NCBI GenBank assembly: GCA_018332375.1
Contig: BOPV01000001.1
Location: forward strand, 3,162,001 to 3,226,000
DNA length: 64,000 bases
From: Roseiterribacter gracilis
Lineage (GTDB): Bacteria; Pseudomonadota; Alphaproteobacteria; BOG-932; Roseiterribacteraceae
Direction: 5' to 3'
A program made the translations under genes and the position numbers. This document shows positions 63,246-64,000 of this stretch, piece after piece. Positions within the stretch are counted from its first letter, which is position 1, and each line of letters begins with the position of its first letter. The notes below the pieces were generated by a model. The model was not told the DNA's origin. It worked only from the letters and a program-made list of their open reading frames with translations, and did not search any database.

Positions 63246-64000
63246 ATGCGCCTGCGCCGTCGTGCCTGGGCCGCGCTGGAAGGCAGCGGCCGTATCGATC
63301 GAATCGGATTCTGGATTCGCGCTGCCATCGTTGGCGCGATCCTCGCCAATGCAGCCGCGCTGATTCTCGAAACGGTGCCCTCGCTGGACGCTGCGTTCGA
63401 CGATCTGTTCCAGCTCATCGAAGTCGTGACGGTCACGATGTTCGTGATCGAATACGCGGCCCGCGTCTGGGTCGCGCCCGAACAACCCGATCCACGCTTT
63501 CGCCATCCGGTCTGGGGGCGCGTGCGTTATGTCGTGTCGCCGCTGGCGGTGATCGACCTCATCGCGATCCTGCCGGTGTTCCTGCGCGCCTTCGGCCTCG
63601 CCGATCTGTCGCTGCTGCGGTTGGTGCGTTTGATCGCGGTGCTGAAACTGACGCGCAGTTCGCCAGCCTTGCAGGCGATCGGCGCGGCCTTGTGGAACGA
63701 GCGCAAGACCGCGGTTGCGGCTTTGTCGATCATCGGCGTCGCACTGATCTTGGTGTCGACGATGATGTGGTTTCTCGAACGCCACGCGCAGCCTGACAAA
63801 TTCGGTTCGATCCCGGCGGCGATGTGGTGGGGCATCGTCACCTTGACCACGATCGGTTACGGCGACGTCGTGCCGGTGACCGCGTGGGGCAAGTTCTTTG
63901 GCGGCTTCGTCGCGGTGCTGGGCATCTTCACCTTCGCGCTGCCGGCGGCGATTTTGGCGGGCAGTTTCTCGCGCGAACTGACGCGCCGCGATTTCACCGT
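63246..64000 (+). CDS. voltage-gated potassium channel-like protein (3' partial)
   Basis: A KvAP-like six-helix channel, read from ATG 63246 and cut by the right edge after about 250 residues. S1-S4 are followed by an S4 with spaced Arg/Lys (LLRLVRLIAVLKLTRSS, near 125-141) and the pore: MWWGIVTLTTIGYGDVVPVTAWGK, in which the selectivity filter TIGYGD is intact. So it is expected to conduct K+ in response to membrane potential. The Kv-type S4 with only about four positive residues suggests weak voltage dependence. It follows the LysE gene closely. Confidence 0.93.
   Translation, partial: MRLRRRAWAALEGSGRIDRIGFWIRAAIVGAILANAAALILETVPSLDAAFDDLFQLIEVVTVTMFVIEYAARVWVAPEQPDPRFRHPVWGRVRYVVSPLAVIDLIAILPVFLRAFGLADLSLLRLVRLIAVLKLTRSSPALQAIGAALWNERKTAVAALSIIGVALILVSTMMWFLERHAQPDKFGSIPAAMWWGIVTLTTIGYGDVVPVTAWGKFFGGFVAVLGIFTFALPAAILAGSFSRELTRRDFT

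Overview
The window reads as a chromosomal segment of a GC-rich alphaproteobacterium. The evidence is the dnaN-recF-gyrB replication cluster at the right end, the gene families present (YajQ, SelO, DUF1003, DUF1499, DUF6481, PAS_5, an ECF sigma factor paired with a YCII/DGPF protein), strong GC-biased codon use, and promoters of TTGNNN-N14-16-GCTANNNT/TATATA type. No rRNA, tRNA, CRISPR array, complete insertion sequence or transposase gene was seen. The genus cannot be fixed from the sequence alone.

Layout. 1-13.5 kb: an electron-transfer/assembly protein (SCO, cut by the left edge), a Tat-exported metallo-hydrolase, a POT peptide transporter, MgtC-like and creatininase-like genes, an ABC exporter pair, a large sensor kinase and yajQ. 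13.5-26 kb: an exported S9 peptidase, a LysR/aldo-keto reductase divergent pair, repair and redox genes (exonuclease, xthA, selO, GST), a PEP-CTERM surface protein and two hydrolases. 26-35.5 kb: prolyl oligopeptidase, GH15 glucosidase, an exported Asp-nucleophile hydrolase, and a two-component locus where a canonical OmpR-type regulator/kinase pair faces a paralogous regulator whose phospho-acceptor Asp is replaced by Glu. 35.5-47.5 kb: a c-di-GMP EAL protein, a Tat-signal SDR, a DUF1003-RDD-DUF1499 membrane operon, paired hairpin repeats, a formamidase-like protein, an epimerase-SMR pair, a CPA1 antiporter and a COG4705 membrane protein with fourfold internal repeats.

47.6-50.7 kb is an accessory island with visibly lower GC and different codon choice: a small divergent protein, an XRE regulator with palindromic operator-like sites in front, a Schlafen AlbA_2/GHKL-ATPase protein and a ParA/MinD-like ATPase whose start overlaps the previous stop. 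This is the best candidate for a poorly described (possibly defence or maintenance) system.

50.9-64 kb returns to core style: YCII/ECF sigma pair, methyltransferase, PAS_5 protein, tautomerase, M28 peptidase, PEP mutase-like enzyme, gyrB (with a clear promoter), recF, dnaN, a LysE-type exporter and a voltage-gated K+ channel cut by the right edge. A pair of inverted GC-rich hairpins sits between dnaN and recF, exactly where recF lacks an ATG/GTG/TTG start. Three further long inverted repeats of MITE-like build (13.5, 40.93 and 41.02 kb) share a GAAGTT core and flanking CTAG/TA.
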